Source: Pseudofrankia sp. DC12 | GTDB lineage: Bacteria > Actinomycetota > Actinomycetes > Frankiales > Frankiaceae | Length of the DNA: 64,000 nucleotides | Assembly: GCF_000966285.1 (NCBI RefSeq) | Contig: NZ_KQ031391.1 | Coordinates: 5,890,430-5,954,429 of the forward strand | Direction of reading: 5' to 3' | In this document: positions 47,479-57,170 of the stretch, one piece after another | How the letters are laid out: the number at the start of each line of letters is the position of its first letter | Position numbering within the stretch: the stretch's first letter is position 1 | Translations under genes and position numbers: made by a program | Notes under the pieces: model-generated | Told to the model about the DNA's origin: nothing | Seen by the model: only the letters and a program-made list of their open reading frames with translations | Databases searched by the model: none

Positions 47479-49695
47479 GTGCGCGAGGCGCCGAGCTCCA
47501 GATCGGGCGCTGGATCCGGTGGCGCCGGGTTCGGCGGTTCCGGTTCGGCGTCCGGGCAGCGGACCCGCCCCCGAGCGGCGGTGGCCCGTCCCGGCCGCGC
47601 CGCGCGCGCCGGGGCGGATGACGGGCGCACCCCGACCGGCGACGACCGACCGGCCAGGCGAGAACGCCCGGCCGCCAGCCCCCGCGACGCCGGCTCGGTG
47701 ACGGGGCCTCGCGAGGACGGCAAGGTCCCCGGGCGCGACGTCGCCGGGCCGACAACGACTCGGGAGGCGGCCCGCACGGCAGGCCCGCGCGAGAGCCGCC
47801 GTCCCGCGACGTTGCGCGACGCGATGGCACCGGCGGTGCGACGCCCGAGGGTTCCGACCGGCTCGGCATCGGACCAGCAGGTCCGGGCCGGGAAGGCGGC
47901 CCGCCAGGCCAGCCAGGAGGCGGCCCGGCGCTCAGCGGGCGCATTCCTGTCGTCCGGCCGGGCTGGGCAGCGCCGCGCCGTGCTGCGCCCGGTTCCGGGC
48001 CCCGACACCCCCGGCGCGGCCCTCGCCCGGCTGCCCCTGCTCGAACGCCCGCTCGCCTCGTACTACCTGCTCGGGTCGTCGGCGGGGCTGCTCCTGCTGC
48101 TCGGCCTGGTCATGGTCCTGTCAGCCTCCAACGTGCGTTCCTACGCCGCGTTCGGCTCCTCCTACACGGTCTTCGTCCGGCAGGCCACCTGGATGGGCAT
48201 CGGCCTGCCGGTGCTGCTGGCGGCGAGCCGGGCGCCGAGCCACGTGTTCCGCCGGATCGCGTACCCGCTGATGGGCCTGACCCTGCTGCTGTTGCTGGCG
48301 GTGCTCTCGCCGCTCGGGGTCTCGTCGAACGGAGCGCAGCGCTGGCTGGGAGTGGGCTCGCTCAGCCTGCAGCCCAGTGAGATGGCCAAGCTCGCGCTGG
48401 TGCTGTGGTCGGCCGACCTGCTGACCCGCAAACGCCGGCTGCTCGGGGACTGGAAGCACCTGATCGTCCCGGTCGTCCCGGTGTCGGCGCTGATCGGCGG
48501 CCTGATCATGATGCAGCCCGACATGGGCACGACGATCGTCGTGTTCGCGGTGCTGTTCGTCGTGCTGTGGGTGGTCGGCACCCCGGGCCGGGTCTACGCC
48601 GGCCTGGTCGGCGTGCTCGGAGCCGTCGGCTCCGTCCTCGCGGTGATAGAGCCATACCGCCTGGAACGGCTGCTGTCCTACCGCGACCCGTTCCAGAACG
48701 CGCGGACCACCGGCTGGCAGGCCGTCCAGGGGATCTACGCCCTCGCCGGCGGCGGCTGGTTCGGCGAGGGGCTGGGCGCCTCCAAGGAGAAGTGGCCCGA
48801 CCTGCTGCCCGCGTCGTACACGGACTTCATCCTCGCGATCATCGGCGAGGAGCTGGGCCTGCTCGGCTGCCTGGTCGTGGTGATCCTCTTCGGTGTCTTC
48901 GGGTACGCCGGGCTGCGGGTCGCGCACCGCAGCGACAACCAGTTCGTCCGGCTGGCCGCCGCCGGCTCGACCGGCTGGATCCTCACCCAGGCGGTGGTGA
49001 ACATGGGCGCGGTCGTCGGCCTGCTGCCGATCACAGGTATCCCACTGCCGCTGGTGTCGTTCGGCGGGTCGTCGCTGGTCCTGACCATGTTCTCGATCGG
49101 GATGCTGCTCGCGTTCGCGCGGTCAGAGCCGGCGGCGGCCCGGCTGTTGGCCGAACGTTCCCAGCGGCGCCGCGAGGCGCGCAGGCGGCGGCGGCGCGGC
49201 CCGGGTGGCCGGGGCCGTGCCGCCGCCGAGACGCCCGCTGGCGGCCGTACGGCCCGGGCCGACGCCGGTAGGCGGGCCCGGCCCGGCCGCCCGGCCCGGA
49301 GCGGATCAGGACGGCGTGACCCTGACCAGAGCGTGACGCCGAGAAGTGGCCGCGCGAAGCCGGGACGGGCGGATGCGACCGGCTCGGCCGCCACAGCGGG
49401 CAAGCCCAGCGTGACCGGCAAGCCCAGTGCCCCGGGCAAGCCCAGTGCCCCGGGCAAGCCCAGTGCCCCGGGCAAGCCCAGTGCCCCGGGCAAGGGCAAC
49501 GCCCCAGGCAGGAGCAGTGCGCCGGGCAGGCCGAGCGCCACCGGCAGCGCCGGTGCGGCCGGCAGGGACGGCGTGGGCGCCGAGAGCGCGAGGAACGCGA
49601 CGGGGGACCGTCGGCGACCAGAACCGGGGCCGTACCGACGCGGAGCCCGTGGCGATGGCGAGCCGGCCCCCGACGGGCCCCCCACCGCCGGCTGA
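47479..49695 (+). CDS. ftsW: Septal peptidoglycan polymerase FtsW (SEDS)
   Basis: SEDS glycosyltransferase. Core of about ten helices (residues 195-560) with NGAQRWLGVGSLSLQPSEMAKLAL and PITGIPLPLVSFGGSSLV, and SYTDFILAIIGEELGLLG. 738 aa: relatives are about 400-450. The extra parts are a 190-residue Arg/Ala-rich N-terminus and a 170-residue C-terminal tail with GKPSAP hexapeptide repeats. GTG 47479 has GAGG/AGGGG upstream and follows murD by seven bases. Confidence 0.93.
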   Translation: MREAPSSRSGAGSGGAGFGGSGSASGQRTRPRAAVARPGRAARAGADDGRTPTGDDRPARRERPAASPRDAGSVTGPREDGKVPGRDVAGPTTTREAARTAGPRESRRPATLRDAMAPAVRRPRVPTGSASDQQVRAGKAARQASQEAARRSAGAFLSSGRAGQRRAVLRPVPGPDTPGAALARLPLLERPLASYYLLGSSAGLLLLLGLVMVLSASNVRSYAAFGSSYTVFVRQATWMGIGLPVLLAASRAPSHVFRRIAYPLMGLTLLLLLAVLSPLGVSSNGAQRWLGVGSLSLQPSEMAKLALVLWSADLLTRKRRLLGDWKHLIVPVVPVSALIGGLIMMQPDMGTTIVVFAVLFVVLWVVGTPGRVYAGLVGVLGAVGSVLAVIEPYRLERLLSYRDPFQNARTTGWQAVQGIYALAGGGWFGEGLGASKEKWPDLLPASYTDFILAIIGEELGLLGCLVVVILFGVFGYAGLRVAHRSDNQFVRLAAAGSTGWILTQAVVNMGAVVGLLPITGIPLPLVSFGGSSLVLTMFSIGMLLAFARSEPAAARLLAERSQRRREARRRRRRGPGGRGRAAAETPAGGRTARADAGRRARPGRPARSGSGRRDPDQSVTPRSGRAKPGRADATGSAATAGKPSVTGKPSAPGKPSAPGKPSAPGKPSAPGKGNAPGRSSAPGRPSATGSAGAAGRDGVGAESARNATGDRRRPEPGPYRRGARGDGEPAPDGPPTAG
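49399..49560. repeat. Nine 18-bp units in the ftsW tail
   Basis: Nine in-phase units, the four at 49417-49488 identical (GGCAAGCCCAGTGCCCCG), with degenerate units before and after. They code GKPSAP. A gradient of decay from the centre suggests repeat expansion by slippage. Confidence 0.9.
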
Positions 49696-49769
49696 GTCGT
49701 CCGCCAGGATGACCGGCGATGACGCCCAGTCGCTCGCAGCGGCCTGCGGGTGTGCCATCGTCTGGAGCG

Positions 49770-50900
49770 ATGCTGAAGAGTGTGCTGCTCGCCGGCGGCG
49801 GTACGGCCGGCCATGTCGAACCCGCTCTGGCGGTCGCGGACGCGCTGCGTGCCACGGACCCGCGCCTGCGCCTGACCCTGCTCGGCACGAAGGCCGGGCT
49901 GGAGTCCCGGCTGGTGCCGGCGCGCGGGTACGAGCTCGCCACCGTGGAGAAGGTGCCGCTGCCGCGGCGCCCCAGCGTCCAGCTGCTGACCGTCCCCGGC
50001 CGGCTCGCCGGCGCGGTGAGCACCGCCGCCCACGTGCTGGCCGAGACTCGGGCCGACGTCGTCGTCGGCTTCGGTGGCTACGTCTCGGTACCGGCCTATC
50101 TCGCGGCCCGCCGCCGTGGCATCCCGATCGTGGTGCACGAGGCGAACCCGCTGCCCGGGGTGGCCAACCGCCTCGGCGCCCGGTTCACGCCCTACGTCGC
50201 CACGTCGTATCCCGGAACGCCGCTGCGGGGCGCCCGCCTGACCGGCATCCCGCTGCGCCCGGAGATCCTCACCCTGGACCGCTCCGCGGGCGCGCAGCGC
50301 ACCGCCAGGGGCCGTTACGGCCTGGACTACCAGCGCCCCACCCTGCTGGTCGTCGGCGGCTCGCAGGGCGCCAGGTCGGTCAACACGGCGATGACCTCGG
50401 CCGCCCGCGCGCTGGCCAGGTCCGGGATCCAGGTTCTGCACGCCGCCGGCCCCCGCAACATCGGCGAGGTGACGGCGGTGCTGCCCACCGGTCTGCCGGC
50501 GCCGTACGTGCTGGTGCCCTACCTCGACCACATTCCTTCGGCCTACGCCGCGGCGGACATGGTGCTGTGCCGCTCCGGCGCGATGACCTGCGCCGAGCTC
50601 GCGGCCATCGGCCTGCCCGCGGCCTACGTCCCACTGCCGATCGGCAACGGTGAGCAGCGGCGCAACGCGCTGCCGACGGTGGAGGCCGGCGGCGGGCTGA
50701 TCGTCGACGACGCGGACCTGACGGCCGACTGGATCATGAGCAACGTCGTGCCGGTGCTCACCTCGCCGGAGCGGCTGGCGAAGATGCGGGCGGCCATGGC
50801 CGGCACCGGGCGTCCGCAGGCGACCCAGATGATCGTATCGATGATCCACGAGGCCGAGGCCTCCCGCCGCCGTTCAGGCGGCCGCCACGCGGCCCACTGA
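49770..50900 (+). CDS. murG: UDP-GlcNAc transferase MurG
   Basis: Makes lipid II by adding GlcNAc to lipid I. GT-B fold: [21 protein letters not shown] (Gly loop), [28 protein letters not shown], and the C-domain [32 protein letters not shown]. 376 aa. ATG 49770 matches the family N-terminus; ATG 49719 would add 17 residues. Confidence 0.95.
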   Translation: MLKSVLLAGGGTAGHVEPALAVADALRATDPRLRLTLLGTKAGLESRLVPARGYELATVEKVPLPRRPSVQLLTVPGRLAGAVSTAAHVLAETRADVVVGFGGYVSVPAYLAARRRGIPIVVHEANPLPGVANRLGARFTPYVATSYPGTPLRGARLTGIPLRPEILTLDRSAGAQRTARGRYGLDYQRPTLLVVGGSQGARSVNTAMTSAARALARSGIQVLHAAGPRNIGEVTAVLPTGLPAPYVLVPYLDHIPSAYAAADMVLCRSGAMTCAELAAIGLPAAYVPLPIGNGEQRRNALPTVEAGGGLIVDDADLTADWIMSNVVPVLTSPERLAKMRAAMAGTGRPQATQMIVSMIHEAEASRRRSGGRHAAH

Positions 50901-51036
50901 CCGAGCCGAGCCGGCCCGTCGAGCTGGTCTGGCCCATGGGGTGGGTCCGGTGACCGAGCTCGAGTCATACGTGGTGGTCAAGGAGGCTGGGGATCGCGCG
51001 ACCACCGGGCATGAGCCGGCCCGCGGTCCTTGAGGG

Positions 51037-52698
51037 CTAGCTGTTGATCTCGGTTGAGAGCAGGTGGGGACCGAGTTCGGTGATCGTGCCTGCACCCAGG
51101 GTGAGCAGCAGGACGTCGTGGCCCGGCAGATCGGCGGCGAGCCGGTCCGTCAGCTCGGCCCAGCTGACGTAGCTCGTCTCCGCCGGCACCCGGACCCGCT
51201 TGGCCAGGTCGCTGGCGTGCATCCCGAGGTCGTCGCGTTCCCGCGCCGCGTAGATGTCGGTGACGTAGAGCCGGTCGGCGTCGCCGAACGCGACGGCGAA
51301 GTCGTCCAGGAGCGCGGCCAGCCGGCTGTAGGTGTGTGGCTGGAGCACCGCCCAGACCTCGCGGCCGGCCGCGTGCTGGCGGGCCGCGGCCAGGGTGGCG
51401 CGGATCTCCGTCGGGTGGTGGGCGTAGTCGTCGACGATCTCGACCCACCCCGGGCCGGGCAGCGCCCGCGCGCCGATCCGCTGGAACCGCCGGGCGGCGC
51501 CGGTGTAGCCGGCGAGCGCGGCGAGTGTCGTCTCGACCGGCACCCCCAGCTCGCTGGCAGCGGCGAGCACCGCGAGCGCGTTCAGGACGGCGTGCCGCCC
51601 CGGCAGCGCGAGGCGCAGCGTTCCCACCGGCTCCCCGTCGCGCAGCACGGTGGCCTGGGTCACCACCGGTGGCCTTGCGACCTGGACGCTGTCCACGCCC
51701 GTGGTGGACAGTGCCGGGGGGGAGCCGGCCTGGCGCATCGCGAGCAGACTGCCGGCGTGGCCGGTGTCCACGCCGGCGTCGGGCCGGGCGGAGCCGGCCT
51801 GGGACACCGACGGCCGCTCGGCGGCCTGGCCGGTGTCCACGCCGACGGTGGCAGGGGCCGGCCTGGAGCCGCCAGGCTGGGCGGTGGTGACGTCCGCCGC
51901 GCGCCAGCCGAGGCCGTCCCCGAAGCCGTAGCGCGCGACCCGTGGCCCGCCCCCAGGGCCGGTGGCGAGCGTGCCCAGGACGGCCACGACGCCCGGGTCG
52001 TCGCCGCAGGCGACCAGCGTGCCGCCGGGGCGCACCCGGGCGGCGAACGCGGCGAAGACCGCCCGCACGGCCGCCTCGTCGGGGAAGAGGTCCGGGTGCT
52101 CCCACTCGACGTTCGTCAGGATCGTGACCGCCGGGTCGAGCCCGCGGAACGCACCGCCGTACTCGTCGGCCTCCAGCACGAAGACCTCGCCGCGGCCGAC
52201 GACCGCGCCCCCGCCGAGCTGGGGGACCTCGCCGCCGATCACGGCGGTCGGGTCGGCGCCGGCGGCGCGCAGCACGACGGTGAGCATCGCGGAGGTGGTG
52301 GTCTTGCCGTGCGAGCCGGCGACGGCGACCAGCCGGTAGCCGGCCGTCAGCTCCGGGAGCCAGTCCGACCGCCGGCGCACGGGCAGGCCGGCCGCCCGGG
52401 CGGCGAGGATCTCCAGATGGTCGTCGGGCAGCGCGCTGGAGGCGACGACGACGTCCACTCCGGCCAGCTCGGCGGCCAGGGCGGCCGGATCGGGCGCCGC
52501 GCCGGTGCGCACCCGGGCGCCCAGCGCCCGCAGCGCCTCGACCCGGTCGGACGGGTCCTGGTCGCTGCCCGAGACGCTCGCGCCGCGGGCCAGCGCGATC
52601 CGGGCCAGCGGGGCGAGCCCGGAGCCGCCGATGCCGAGGAAATGCACGCGCGCGCTGCCCGCGCCCCTGGGTGCCTGCTCGTTGGTTCCTGCGCTCAC
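51037..52698 (-). CDS. murC: UDP-MurNAc-L-alanine ligase MurC, inverted in the cluster
   Basis: Adds L-Ala to UDP-MurNAc. HFLGIGGSGLAPLARIA, ATP loop VAGSHGKTTTSAML (about residue 125), EADEYGGAFRGLDP, ILTNVEWEHPD and DDYAHHPTEIRATL. 553 aa; family about 470. The excess is a segment (about 270-345) built of three degenerate 23-residue repeats starting GVDTG/GVDSV. It is on the minus strand between plus-strand murG and ftsZ, unlike the usual head-to-tail order. Start GTG 52698 (GTG 52743 is an alternative). Its own promoter must lie in the 432 bases before ftsZ. Confidence 0.93.
   Translation of the reverse strand: MSAGTNEQAPRGAGSARVHFLGIGGSGLAPLARIALARGASVSGSDQDPSDRVEALRALGARVRTGAAPDPAALAAELAGVDVVVASSALPDDHLEILAARAAGLPVRRRSDWLPELTAGYRLVAVAGSHGKTTTSAMLTVVLRAAGADPTAVIGGEVPQLGGGAVVGRGEVFVLEADEYGGAFRGLDPAVTILTNVEWEHPDLFPDEAAVRAVFAAFAARVRPGGTLVACGDDPGVVAVLGTLATGPGGGPRVARYGFGDGLGWRAADVTTAQPGGSRPAPATVGVDTGQAAERPSVSQAGSARPDAGVDTGHAGSLLAMRQAGSPPALSTTGVDSVQVARPPVVTQATVLRDGEPVGTLRLALPGRHAVLNALAVLAAASELGVPVETTLAALAGYTGAARRFQRIGARALPGPGWVEIVDDYAHHPTEIRATLAAARQHAAGREVWAVLQPHTYSRLAALLDDFAVAFGDADRLYVTDIYAARERDDLGMHASDLAKRVRVPAETSYVSWAELTDRLAADLPGHDVLLLTLGAGTITELGPHLLSTEINS
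51660..51880. repeat. Three degenerate about 69-bp units in murC
   Basis: Three imperfect copies, each containing GTCCACGCC and GAGCCGGCCTGG-like blocks, in the coding insert of murC. Boundaries are approximate. They code repeats of the GVDTGQA type. Confidence 0.65.
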
Positions 52699-52931
52699 GG
52701 GAGTGAGTGAACACCACCGGGGCCCACGCCCACGCGGTGGCACGGCCGGGCGGGATGGCCGGGCCGCCTTCTGGGCGGTCGCCGGCCAACCGGCGCGCGG
52801 GCCTGGGCCCGCCCGCGTGTCGCCACGGCCGGCGGCCTTTTCAGGGGCGACGGTGACGTGCCAGGAAGGAACACTCGGCAGTGTGACGAAGAGGACGGAG
52901 AATTCCAGGGGTTGACGCGCCGGGCGGTTCC

Positions 52932-52960
52932 TTGACCCATGCGGACGCCTTGCCTACTGT
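52932..52960 (+). promoter_or_regulatory. Likely ftsZ promoter
   Basis: TTGACC (52932-52937), a 17-base spacer and TACTGT (52955-52960) form a good sigma-70-type promoter about 170 bases before ftsZ. A second TTGACA lies at 52978 without a clear -10. Confidence 0.5.
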
Positions 52961-52991
52961 CCAACCACAGTCGCAAGTTGACATAACTCTA

Positions 52992-53008
52992 ACCGTCTAG
53001 TGGACGGT
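52992..53008 (+). promoter_or_regulatory. Inverted repeat in the ftsZ leader
   Basis: ACCGTC (52992-52997) and GACGGT (53003-53008), five-base loop, just after a TTGACA. Falls in the ftsZ 5' leader or operator region. Confidence 0.4.
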
Positions 53009-53129
53009 GAAGGTTGAGGCTCGGCGGCTACTTCTCCCGACTCGCTCCGGCGGCGCCGTAAAGGACGGACATGCTGGCGCGGGCGGGTGTTGTCCGCCCC
53101 ACCGACGCCGCTGGAGGACCGACCCCGCA

Positions 53130-54506
53130 ATGGCTGCCCCGCAGAACTACCTAGCGGTCATCAAGGTTGTCGGCATTGGCGGTGGTGGCGTCAACGCTGT
53201 GAACCGCATGATCGAGGTCGGTCTCAAAGGCGTCGAGTTCATCGCGATCAACACCGACGCGCAGGCGCTGCTGATGAGCGACGCCGACGTGAAGCTCGAC
53301 GTCGGCCGCGAGCTCACCCGTGGCCTCGGTGCCGGCGCGGACCCCGAGGTCGGCCGGCAGGCCGCCGAGGACCACCGCGAGGAGATCGAGGAAGTCCTCA
53401 AGGGCGCCGACATGGTGTTCGTCACGGCCGGCGAGGGCGGTGGCACCGGCACCGGTGGCGCGCCGGTGGTGGCCAACGTGGCCCGCTCGCTCGGCGCCCT
53501 GACGATCGGTGTGGTCACCCGCCCCTTCACGTTCGAGGGCCGCCGCCGGGCGAACCAGGCCGACACGGGCATCGACACGCTGCGCAACGAGGTCGACACC
53601 CTCATCGTCATCCCGAACGACCGCCTGCTGGCGATGACCGACCGCGACATCAGCGTCCTCGACGCGTTCCGCAGCGCCGACCAGGTCCTGCTCTCCGGTG
53701 TCCAGGGCATCACCGACCTGATCACGACCCCGGGTCTGATCAACCTCGACTTCGCGGACGTCAAGACCGTCATGTCGCACGCCGGCTCGGCCCTGATGGG
53801 CATCGGCCGGGCCCGCGGTGACGACCGGGCCACCGTCGCGGCCGAGCAGGCGATCGCCTCGCCGCTGCTCGAGGCCAGCATGGACGGCGCCCAGGGCGTG
53901 CTGCTCAACATCTCCGGCGGCTCCGACCTTGGGCTGTTCGAGATCAACGCCGCTGCCGAGCTGGTCGCCGACGCGGCCCACCCGGAGGCGAACATCATCT
54001 TCGGTGCGGTGATCGACGACGCCCTCGGCGACGAGGTACGGGTGACCGTCATCGCCGCCGGCTTCGACACGGTGCCCGACCGGCGGGCCAAGGGCGTCGC
54101 GCAGCAGCGCTCGCGCCCGGTCCCGCCGCCGGTCGCCGCCACGACCGCGCCTCCCGGTGTGCTGCCCGCGATCCCGCCGGTCGTGACGCCACCCATGTCC
54201 CAGCCGGCGCCGAGCTACGCTCCGCCGCTGGGCCCGCCGCCGGCCGCCCCGGCACCCGCGCCGGCCCAGTACGTCCCCGAGCCGCTGGACCCGCGCCCGG
54301 AGATGGACGAGCCCCCGCACCGCTACGTCGCCCAGCACGGCGACAGCCACGGGTCCGCTGCCGGTGGTTACGGCGCCGACGGCGGCTACGGGTCCGGCCC
54401 CGACCAGCGGTCCGGCGCGCGGCCGAGCTACCCGCCGCAGCGCCGGCCGGTCCGGCCGATCGCGGACGACGAGGACGAGCTGGACGTCCCGGACTTCCTC
54501 AAGTAA
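53130..54506 (+). CDS. ftsZ: Cell division GTPase FtsZ
   Basis: Tubulin-like GTPase forming the Z ring. [17 protein letters not shown] near the N-terminus, tubulin signature [13 protein letters not shown] (about residue 104), and the synergy-loop [11 protein letters not shown]. The long Pro/Gly-rich linker (about 320-440) ends in the conserved tip [13 protein letters not shown] that binds SepF/FtsW. 458 aa. ATG 53130 has GGAGG twelve bases upstream. Confidence 0.98.
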   Translation: MAAPQNYLAVIKVVGIGGGGVNAVNRMIEVGLKGVEFIAINTDAQALLMSDADVKLDVGRELTRGLGAGADPEVGRQAAEDHREEIEEVLKGADMVFVTAGEGGGTGTGGAPVVANVARSLGALTIGVVTRPFTFEGRRRANQADTGIDTLRNEVDTLIVIPNDRLLAMTDRDISVLDAFRSADQVLLSGVQGITDLITTPGLINLDFADVKTVMSHAGSALMGIGRARGDDRATVAAEQAIASPLLEASMDGAQGVLLNISGGSDLGLFEINAAAELVADAAHPEANIIFGAVIDDALGDEVRVTVIAAGFDTVPDRRAKGVAQQRSRPVPPPVAATTAPPGVLPAIPPVVTPPMSQPAPSYAPPLGPPPAAPAPAPAQYVPEPLDPRPEMDEPPHRYVAQHGDSHGSAAGGYGADGGYGSGPDQRSGARPSYPPQRRPVRPIADDEDELDVPDFLK

Positions 54507-54509
54507 GCC

Positions 54510-55250
54510 GTGCCCTTCCTGTTCACCGACCGCTCCGGCGGCGTGTCCGCGGGCCCGTATGCCGCGTTGAACCTCGGCGCCCACGTCGGCGACGACCCCG
54601 CCGCGGTGGCGGCCAACCGGAGCGTCCTCGCCGAGATCACCGGGGCACCGGCGTGTTACATGCGCCAGGTCCACGGGGCCGAGGTGGTCAGACTGAGCGA
54701 GCGGACCCGGGCGGACTGGTTTCGGGACGGCGCCCTCGGCTCCGCGGCCGAACGGGTCGCCGCGCGGGATGCCGGCTCGCGCGGGGAGGACGGTCTGGTC
54801 ACCGACGTTCCCGGCCTCGCGCTGACGGTGCTGGTAGCGGACTGTGTGCCGGTGGTCTTCACCGGGCCTGGCGCGGTCGGCGTCGCGCACGCCGGCCGGG
54901 CCGGTCTCGCCGCGGGCGTGGTGCCCGCGACGGTGGCCGCGCTGGCCGGCCTCGGCACCGCGCCGGAGCGGCTGCACGTCGAGGTCGGTCCGTCGGTGTG
55001 CGGCCGCTGCTACGAGGTGCCAGCCGCGATGCGGGACGAGGTCGAAGCCCTTGTGCCGGGCACGGCGACCGCCACCCGGGCAGGCACCCCGGCGCTGGAC
55101 CTGCGCGCGGGGGTCGCCGCCCAGCTGCGTGACCTGGGCGTCACCGACATCACAGTCTCCGACCGCTGCACGATGGAGGACCCCGCGCTGTTCTCGCACC
55201 GCCGCGACGCCGGCCGCACCGGCCGCTTCGCCGGCGTCGCCTGGCTGTGA
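54510..55250 (+). CDS. pgeF: PgeF/YfiH peptidoglycan editing protein (laccase-domain)
   Basis: 246 aa Zn/Cu-nucleoside phosphorylase-type fold. Metal ligands are in RQVHGAEVV (His), VADCVPV (Cys) and AHAGRAGL (His). In E. coli it removes wrong muropeptides (L-Ser for L-Ala); human FAMIN relatives act on purines. Starts GTG 54510, three bases after ftsZ. Confidence 0.93.
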   Translation: MPFLFTDRSGGVSAGPYAALNLGAHVGDDPAAVAANRSVLAEITGAPACYMRQVHGAEVVRLSERTRADWFRDGALGSAAERVAARDAGSRGEDGLVTDVPGLALTVLVADCVPVVFTGPGAVGVAHAGRAGLAAGVVPATVAALAGLGTAPERLHVEVGPSVCGRCYEVPAAMRDEVEALVPGTATATRAGTPALDLRAGVAAQLRDLGVTDITVSDRCTMEDPALFSHRRDAGRTGRFAGVAWL

Positions 55251-55354
55251 GCGTGGCCCTCGCCGGCCGCGGGCCTGGCGCGGTCAGGGGCCGAGGCCTC
55301 ATCGCGTGGGCCGGTCGACTTGACTGGAAAGGCTCCAGGACAGTCAGTAGGGAC

Positions 55355-56191
55355 ATGCACGGTGGCGATCTGCCTGGCGCGGACACATCCGGCGGCGGCC
55401 CGCGGGCCGACCTGTCCCGGCTGCGGGACAACCTGCGTGACGTTCAGAACCGGATCGCCGCCGCGGCCCAGGCTGCCGGCCGGGACCCGGCCGAGCTGAC
55501 CCTCGTCGCCGTGAGCAAGACCTGGCCCGCCGTCGACGTTGTCACCCTGCACGGGTTCGGGGTGACGGATTTCGCGGAGAACCGCGAGCAGGAGGCCGCA
55601 CCCAAGGTCGCCGAGGTCCAGGCCCGGCTGGGCCTGCCGCCCGCCGGGGCGAGTGGCGGGGGAGAGTCCCGTCACGTCGGTGACGAAGGGACCGAACGGC
55701 CGATCTGGCATTACGTGGGGCAGTTGCAGCGGAACAAGGCGAACGCGGTGGCCCGTTGGGCCGACTGGGTGGAGTGCGTGGACCGGCCCGAGCTCGTCGT
55801 GAGCCTGGCCCGGGCGGCGGCGTCGGCTGGCCGACAGCTCACCGTGTGCCTGCAGGTGTCGCTCGACATGCCCCCGGGCGGGCCCGACGGTGCCCGCAAT
55901 GGCGCGCGGGGTGGCGTGGCCCCCGCGGATGTTCCCGGTTTGGCTGATCTCGTCGCCGCGGCGGGCTGGCTGCGGCTAGCCGGAGTGATGGCGGTGGCTC
56001 CGCTGGGACAGCCACCACGCCCCGCCTTCGCTCGGCTACGGGAAGTCGCCGAGAAGCTGCGCCAAATCCATCCCGAGGCGCGCGTCATCAGCGCCGGAAT
56101 GTCGGGGGATCTGGAAGCGGCGGTGGCTGAAGGCGCGACACACCTACGGATCGGGACCGCTTTGTTCGGTGAGCGGCTTCCTGTCCCTTAG
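55355..56191 (+). CDS. yggS: YggS/PLPBP pyridoxal-phosphate homeostasis protein
   Basis: Binds PLP on Lys in LVAVSKTWPA (about residue 52). Other blocks: DFAENREQEA, WHYVGQLQRNKA, LRLAGVMAVAP, MSGDLEAAVAEGATHLRIGTALFG. 278 aa from ATG 55355; a GTG at 55247 overlapping the pgeF stop (GTGA) would add 36 residues and is a real alternative. Two Gly-rich inserts are present. Confidence 0.92.
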   Translation: MHGGDLPGADTSGGGPRADLSRLRDNLRDVQNRIAAAAQAAGRDPAELTLVAVSKTWPAVDVVTLHGFGVTDFAENREQEAAPKVAEVQARLGLPPAGASGGGESRHVGDEGTERPIWHYVGQLQRNKANAVARWADWVECVDRPELVVSLARAAASAGRQLTVCLQVSLDMPPGGPDGARNGARGGVAPADVPGLADLVAAAGWLRLAGVMAVAPLGQPPRPAFARLREVAEKLRQIHPEARVISAGMSGDLEAAVAEGATHLRIGTALFGERLPVP

Positions 56192-56200
56192 AGTCGCGCC

Positions 56201-56740
56201 ATGGGGCTCGGGCGCAGGGCGATGGTCTACCTCGGTCTGGCCGAGGAGGACGATGAAGACTACGACTACCTCGACGACGAGGACGACGGTCCGGACGACC
56301 GGAGGGACGTGCGTGAGCCCGTCCCGTTCGACCGAACGGTGCGGCGAATCGACGCGCGAGAGGAGCCGCCGCCAATGGCCAGACGTTCCTCATCCGTCGA
56401 GCCGCTGCGTCCCGCTGGAGCGGTTCCTATGCGACGGGTAGCTGCTGTGGAGGACCCCTCCCCCTACCGGATCACGACCCTGCAGCCGCGGAGCTACAAT
56501 GACGCACGTCAGATCGGTGAGGAGTTCCGGGACGGCACCCCCGTCATCATGAACCTCACCGAGATGGACGACGTCGAGGCCAAGCGGATGATCGACTTTG
56601 CCGCCGGGCTGATCTTCGGTTTGCACGGGCGGATTGAGAGGGTGACCAACAAGGTCTTCCTGCTGACCCCGTCGAACGTGGAGGTCACGGAGAGCGACAG
56701 GCAACGGATCGCCGAGGGCGGCTTCTACAACCAGTCCTGA
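56201..56740 (+). CDS. sepF: Cell division protein SepF
   Basis: Membrane-binding FtsZ anchor. N-terminal amphipathic helix ([12 protein letters not shown]), an acidic/Asp-Tyr linker ([15 protein letters not shown]), and the globular DUF552 domain from about residue 90 ([39 protein letters not shown]). 179 aa. Confidence 0.97.
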   Translation: MGLGRRAMVYLGLAEEDDEDYDYLDDEDDGPDDRRDVREPVPFDRTVRRIDAREEPPPMARRSSSVEPLRPAGAVPMRRVAAVEDPSPYRITTLQPRSYNDARQIGEEFRDGTPVIMNLTEMDDVEAKRMIDFAAGLIFGLHGRIERVTNKVFLLTPSNVEVTESDRQRIAEGGFYNQS

Positions 56741-56792
56741 CGGCTTGGCGTCTCACCCGCCAAGGGCGTCCCGTCAACAAGGAGAGGTAGTC

Positions 56793-57077
56793 ATCAGCAC
56801 TCTGGGCGCTGTCATCTCATGGGTGCTGCTGGTGTACCTTCTGCTTCTGATTGCGCGGGCGGTCATCGACCTGCTGCAGTCGGTGAGCCGGAACTTTCGG
56901 CCCACCGGCCCGTGGGTGGTGCTCTGCGAGGTCGTGTACACGGCGACTGACCCTCCGTTGCGACTGCTGCGGCGCTTCATCCCGCCGCTGCGCGTCGGAT
57001 CGGTGTCCTTCGACCTCGGTTTCCTGCTGTTGTTCATCGTGATCGTGGTGTTGCGGAGCTATGCGACGAGGTTGTGA
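56793..57077 (+). CDS. yggT: YggT-family membrane protein (possible ATC start)
   Basis: Two-helix membrane protein of the divIVA-adjacent YggT/YlmG family (LGAVISWVLLVYLLLLIARAVID; FDLGFLLLFIVIVVL), with FRPTGPW and DPPLRLLRRFIPP. 94 aa. An excellent ribosome site (AAGGAGAGG, 56779-56787) is eight bases before an in-frame ATC at 56793. The frame has no ATG, GTG or TTG there; the only upstream option is TTG 56745, with no ribosome site. ATC initiation is therefore proposed. Confidence 0.88.
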   Translation: MSTLGAVISWVLLVYLLLLIARAVIDLLQSVSRNFRPTGPWVVLCEVVYTATDPPLRLLRRFIPPLRVGSVSFDLGFLLLFIVIVVLRSYATRL

Positions 57078-57170
57078 CGGGGTCGTGTGCACACCGCCGA
57101 CACGGGCGCGGGAGACTGCCCGTAGACCGCCCTCTCTTCGGGGAGCGGCGATGCCGCAAGAGGAGGCGAC

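Noticed and set aside
49399-49560. Regular repeats as a CRISPR array
   Set aside because: Units are directly adjacent without spacers, in frame within ftsW, and no cas genes are present. Other tandem arrays in the window fail for the same reason.
50973-51006. Terminator between murG and murC
   Set aside because: A 7-bp stem (GGTGGTC with GACCACC) exists but the loop is 20 bases and pairing is weak; not listed as a feature.
52505-52915. Plus-strand frame between murC and ftsZ as a remnant ftsQ
   Set aside because: Its residues mirror the antisense of murC and show no membrane helix or POTRA pattern.
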